64,000 nt of DNA from Tridacna crocea (lineage: Eukaryota; Mollusca; Bivalvia; Cardiida; Cardiidae): positions 45,238,992-45,302,991 of the forward strand of contig OX031065.1 of assembly GCA_943736015.1 (NCBI GenBank), read 5' to 3'. A program made the translations under genes and the position numbers. This document shows positions 59,931 through 64,000 of this stretch, one piece after another. The notes under the pieces are model-generated. The model had not been told where the DNA came from and did no database searches. It was given only the letters and a program-made list of their open reading frames with translations. Positions within the stretch are counted from its first letter, which is position 1. Each line of letters opens with the position of its first letter.

Positions 59931-59934
59931 AATA

Positions 59935-60524
59935 AGTGCATAGTTATTGTCTGAGATATTTCTTTTCATGGAGATATGTTTCATGAGGGTATGAAAAACA
60001 ACTTAAGGTAAGACCTGTGTAATGCACTTCCGGTGAAAATTCAAATTGGTTGATAAATAAGGATAAATAAGGATTTATGCAGAAATAATATTTTTGCACA
60101 TTTCTAACGGATCAGAAATTCCGTGTATGTCTATCTTGAAATTATTTTTGATACTTTTGTTAGTTTTCTTAAAAGGGTGGTAATTATTATCTCTTTTTGA
60201 ATTGAGAATATAGTGGTTTTAGATTTATAAATGACAATTAAAAGAAGGAAAAAATGGAAAAAAATGAAAAGGTGAAAGTAGTTCAATAATACTCATTTTT
60301 AATTATAGCTATTTTTGTAGGATGATATTTGAGTGGAAATCGCGGTTTCATAAAGTGTGATAAGGTTTAGTTTTCAAAACTCCGAAGCAGTTTCACACAG
60401 TGTGATTAGTTTTTTTTTTTTAAATACCTCCACGAAAACAACATCAACGACAACAAAATCTCTTCATTCCCTAAGTACATGTATAAGATAAATTTCTAGT
60501 CTTGTTTATAGTCTTTGTATGCAT
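59935..60524. other. No clear feature
   Basis: AT-rich sequence with short runs of T and A and no shared repeats or frames of note. Confidence 0.5.
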
Positions 60525-60829
60525 ATTAGCCATGCTCTGGCAGAAGGAAGTTTTAATAATAATTGGCTTGCAACACTTGAAAAGAGGCATTCGGACATTT
60601 GCGTAAAGTGTCGTCTTGGATCAGCCTGCGCAAGCTAATCCGCGACGGCACTTTACGACTACATTAGATTTTGTACAACAGCAGACTTGCGCAAAACAGA
60701 AAATTACATTAAAACGGAAAGTGCCGTCCCGGATCAGCCTGCGCGGACTGCGCAGGCTGATCCGAGACGACACTTTACGCAAATGTCCGAATGCCTCTTT
60801 TCGCGTGTTGCAAGCCAATTATTATAATT
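60525..60829. mobile_element. TGCAACACG element inserted in a GAGCCATGCTCTG repeat
   Basis: TAGCCATGCTCTGGCAGAAG (60529) is the start of a repeat whose continuation is missing. At 60561 AATTGGCTTGCAACAC begins the fold-back element, which ends GTGTTGCAAGCCAATT at 60820. The 5' GCGCAG palindrome has lost half its stem; the 3' one (60738-60765) is intact. Confidence 0.8.
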
Positions 60830-61044
60830 CTGTTATGAATTACACGAAGCAAGCCTTGACATGAATCTTGATTAATAACATCCATTTAATGTAACATCCT
60901 CACGAATCCTGATATGGACTATTCCTCTAACATACAAAATTGACCAGAAGGTTTACACCGAGGTCAGCCTGTGCACCTCTATCTAAACTTCCTGCAGATA
61001 CATTAAAGTCCATTTTCCCCAAACATGGCTTAATAATTTATTTT

Positions 61045-61420
61045 CAAAGTCGAGCAAACTTCGTTATCTGCGCATGTCATATTCTTCGAAGATTCGACTG
61101 TCTTATATGACGCATCACTAGCCCCGAAAGCGGGTTGACTGTAATATTACGCTCTATAAAGTAGCAGTGTTGAAAATAGCTTTTACGTATCAATACGTTT
61201 GAGGAGAAATGAGACCTGCTTTAGCTCCAGATTTCTCTAAACTGATGATCATAGCTGAGTGAATTGCACGAGGTAGCGTTTTATTGAGTAAACCTTTATT
61301 TTAGTTTTAAATTCAAAGTAAAGGTTGTCGCGTAGGAAAGTGGTTCGGTTCTGTACCTAGGATGCCCATATTAAATAGATGAGTATTTATAGAATGCCAT
61401 CTAGCGGGAGATAATGGAGC
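61045..61420 (+). mobile_element. ATGCGTCATA-family element, right part
   Basis: 61094-61415 matches 23640-23952 in direct orientation (GTCTTATATGACGCATCACT; GGTTGTCGCGTAGGAAAGTG; CCATCTAGCGGGAGATAATG). The left side TCTGCGCATGTCATATTCTT matches 56040. Confidence 0.75.
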
Positions 61421-61948
61421 AAACTTGCTTCAGCAAGAAATGAATCAATCTTTTACCGTGCAATCTCGCGCTTTTACGACATTTAGGAAACGGCCTTCAA
61501 GAAAAAATTAACATTGTAGAAGAAAAGGAGGAAAAGAAACCTGTCACTTGCAATTCTCCACCTTGTCCGCTTTGCTTTCTATTCTTTTAAAAACAAATCC
61601 TACCACTGGACCACGTCTAATTTGACGTCTGCAACTTCTTAACCTGAATTGCATCAGGTTCATTACAATTATATTGTTTTGTAAAAATTCAAGCAGTACC
61701 ATATTATTGTCTGAAAAAAATGATTTCAATTTGGACACGTCTGCAGTTTTATTGTCTGGGTAAAGATTTGAGTGATACCTATCCGTACTTGGGCTAATTC
61801 TAGAATGTATTCCTATGCCAAAAAAGACGATAATTACCTTAGGATCGAACAATAAATAGAAATACAAACCATAAAATGTCTACTTCCCGACGCTCCTTGA
61901 TTAGATTTCCGTCTTTTAGTTTTAATTGATGATATTCTTTTTAACTGA

Positions 61949-62171
61949 TTAACCTTGTACTGGAAAGCACACATTTAGATCCTTTTATTTCGACGACAGC
62001 ATTTGCTTATGACAAAACGGTTAAAATAATTTAACTTTTCTGTTGAAAGGACAGACAACAAGGGAAAAAGAGAAAATGCTGGTTACCAGCATTTTCTCTT
62101 TTTCCATAGTTGTTTGTTTAATTTTTATTTTCTAAGGTTGTTGAAAATCAGGATTCTGGGGGAGGGGTTAA
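61949..62171 (+). mobile_element. piggyBac-like MITE, shorter core
   Basis: TTAACCTTGTACTGG to GGAGGGGTTAA. The core is intact around GGTTACC, but the outer stem has changed to GGGAAAAAGAG/CTCTTTTTCC. A detached arm (TTTCAATTTGGACACGTCTG) lies at about 61715-61765. Confidence 0.8.
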
Positions 62172-62472
62172 TGCATTGTTTAGTGTTAAAAGGACAAACA
62201 TGACAGTCAGTTATATCATTGTTTTCTCATCTATTCACCTTCAGAAATAAGTAGTCGATAGAATGATCACCGATTTTATACTTAATTCAGCCTATTAGAC
62301 TAATGATTAGCACGTGGAGGACTTGATTTAAAACAACACCATCTTCGTGGGTAATACGACTACAATATTGTAGAGAACGGGGTAAAAGACTATTTGAACA
62401 ATAAATCCTTTTATCACCACCATTTTTGGGGGGAGGGGGCGGGGAGGGGGGAGGGATAGGTGAAAGGTATGC

Positions 62473-62715
62473 AGGTGTAATGCAGAGACATGACCCCCCA
62501 TTCCAAAAGGACCCACGGTCTTTTCTTGATATAGAGGAATGACCCATGGGTCGTTTCTCTACGTCGAGAAATGACCCATGGGTCATTTCTCGACGTAAAA
62601 AAATGACCCGGGTCATTTTTCTGTGTAGAGAAATGACCCATGGGTCATTCCTCTACGTCGAGAAATGACCCGTGGGTCATTTTGTAATGGAGGTCATTTC
62701 TCTGCATTACACCGG
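62473..62715. mobile_element. MITE with GGTGTAATGCAGAG ends, second copy
   Basis: Ends GGTGTAATGCAGAGACATGA and CATTTCTCTGCATTACACCGG-type mirror. The interior is four to five repeats of a palindromic AATGACCCATGGGTCATT unit separated by TCTACGTCGAG or similar. The overlapping minus-strand frames (62287-62641) come only from these repeats. Confidence 0.9.
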
Positions 62716-64000
62716 AATCAACCTGGCTGCCTTTTAAGCGTATCTAGAATGTCTGTGGACATGAGCATATGAGTATTTCTGCTTACAACTTTATTTTCTG
62801 TTTCACTGTCTTTGTTTTGAAAAACTATGCTATCATTAAATCGTTAAACACCAGGCGAAAAGAAAAGATATTTAGGAAACCCTAGATCAAGGTCATACTG
62901 GACAGAACGTGCAGTCAAGTTTTTGCTTTTAGTCACCGAAAAATGTCTACTCTTGGACGTTGACGATCCTGCATTTTACGAGTTGGGGTTTAAAAAGTTC
63001 ATTTTCTCCATCACGGCAAGTATTGCGTCACTATTTGTGACAGTTCGAGATCCTTAAGAGGAAACGCCAATCCTCAGTCTCTACTTATAGAAGGGTTGAC
63101 ATGACATGGGCATACTAAGAAATTGTCGATTAATTTTCGCGATGATAGTAATAAATTTATAATTACCTTTTATAATTACCTTTTATTACTATCTTGGAGT
63201 GTCGATATTTACATGATAGACTACAGGAATGGCAAAAATACAGAACCGAACCTTTCCCTCAATAATTTAATGTATAATTCTTACTGTACATATTGGTAAG
63301 ATTAAGTATAATGACGTCGTATCTAAAAAGATAGAATTAGACTTAACGATAGCAGAACGACCATCCTTGGCGAAACGTCGAAATTACACATTTTTAATGG
63401 ATGTAATAATTAGAGGGTAAATATCTGTTTCGGTGTATGATCGAAATGTCTCTCGAAGTCATGAGTGAAAATATGGCCTTTGCTGTTCACAAAATGAGAG
63501 AAATTTAGATCATATACCGAAACAAACAATAATCATATTTCTCCGCTCTTCACTGTAACCTTTCTTTTGACGTCTCATTTTGCTCAGAGTGAAAATTGTG
63601 AGCTTGTTTCAAGCGGAATAGATCTACTCAAATTTTTCGGATATGGAATGGCAGTGACAATTACGCCGTGAGTCATGACGACTACATAATGAAACGTGGC
63701 TCTCTCCGACTGAAAATTCACTCCTATCATGTTCTATAAATAACCGTGGAATATAAAATTATAATATTCACTGGTGACTTTTTAGGATACAATGCACTGT
63801 TAGATTTCTGTAAACTACTGGAGAGCATAAAATAGTTGAGTTGATTGATAGTGTCCTTATAAAAAACATTTCATTCATCGAAAAACCAAACTTGCTCATA
63901 ATCTGTACCAACCCCGTCCACCGGCTAAAGATAATCTAATTTGATTTTCAACTATGGATAGTATTGTTAATTCAAGCTCACAAGTAAATGGTATTTCACT
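62716..64000. other. Right edge, little recognisable content
   Basis: A worn GATC..GTGCAGTC hairpin relic at 62885-62930. A short direct repeat of TTATAATTACCTT at 63160-63185. An inverted repeat at 63424-63530 (CTGTTTCGGTGTATGATCGA and ATCATATACCGAAACA) related to the palindrome at 55195. No exon or RNA gene seen. Confidence 0.5.

Noticed and set aside
60616-60864. Frames rich in RISLRGLRRLIRDD-like residues, also at 25560 and 27232
   Set aside because: They are translations of the GCGCAG palindrome repeat. The same string appears wherever the repeat does, in both orientations.
62287-62641. Three overlapping minus-strand frames of 62-109 codons
   Set aside because: They arise from the GACCC/GGGTC modules of a MITE and a G-rich run.

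Overview
This window reads as nuclear DNA of an invertebrate animal, most likely a bivalve mollusc. It is AT-rich and lacks dense ORFs. Good eukaryotic splice sites are present. The space is filled with short fold-back transposons, a Ty3/gypsy pair, a LINE tail and tRNA-derived SINE sequence. Several repeats match, from memory, interspersed repeats common in bivalve assemblies: the GCGCAG/CTGCGC palindromes, the GATCAGACTGCAC palindromes and the AGCTCACCTGAGC element. The species cannot be fixed from this evidence.

Region 1 (1-22131) is a head-to-tail tandem array of a 1768-bp unit: 12 full copies plus 915 bp of a thirteenth. It runs off the left edge of the window. Every landmark recurs at exactly 1768-bp steps and the repeated open frames are residue-identical, so the array is either very young or constantly homogenised. 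The unit matches no gene I know. Its minus strand carries three near-consensus 5' splice sites, one following a 17-codon ATG-led frame, so it may be an amplified small spliced gene or a decayed gene fragment.

Region 2 (22132-58005) holds one probable host gene on the plus strand. I assembled it from five exons (24453-24623, 34762-34831, 37632-37688, 45589-45735, 57893-58005). Introns 2-5 boundaries have strong acceptors, all introns have GT donors, and the phases agree, giving 185 codons. An ETS-type ACCGGAAGTG and a full CRE lie just upstream. I do not recognise the product.

The introns are packed with mobile DNA. A piggyBac-like MITE family (TTAA target site, palindromic core) has about 20 whole or partial copies. 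A second TTAA-ended MITE family has a GATCAGACTGCAC core. A third family with TGCAACACG ends ranges from 0.26 kb to 1.6 kb, and one member is interrupted by a MULE-like element with a 10-bp target duplication. There is also a 600-bp CCTA/CCTG microsatellite and a 27-bp minisatellite. In intron 4 lie two decayed Ty3/gypsy elements arranged head to head (47035-52384). Their pol order is integrase then RT then RNase H, the Gmr1-type order.

Region 3 (58006-64000) has no recognisable host gene. It contains fold-back elements, the 3' end of a LINE, further MITEs, and about 1.3 kb at the right edge with little recognisable content. Nested insertions inside the window give their own empty-site controls for two transposon families.
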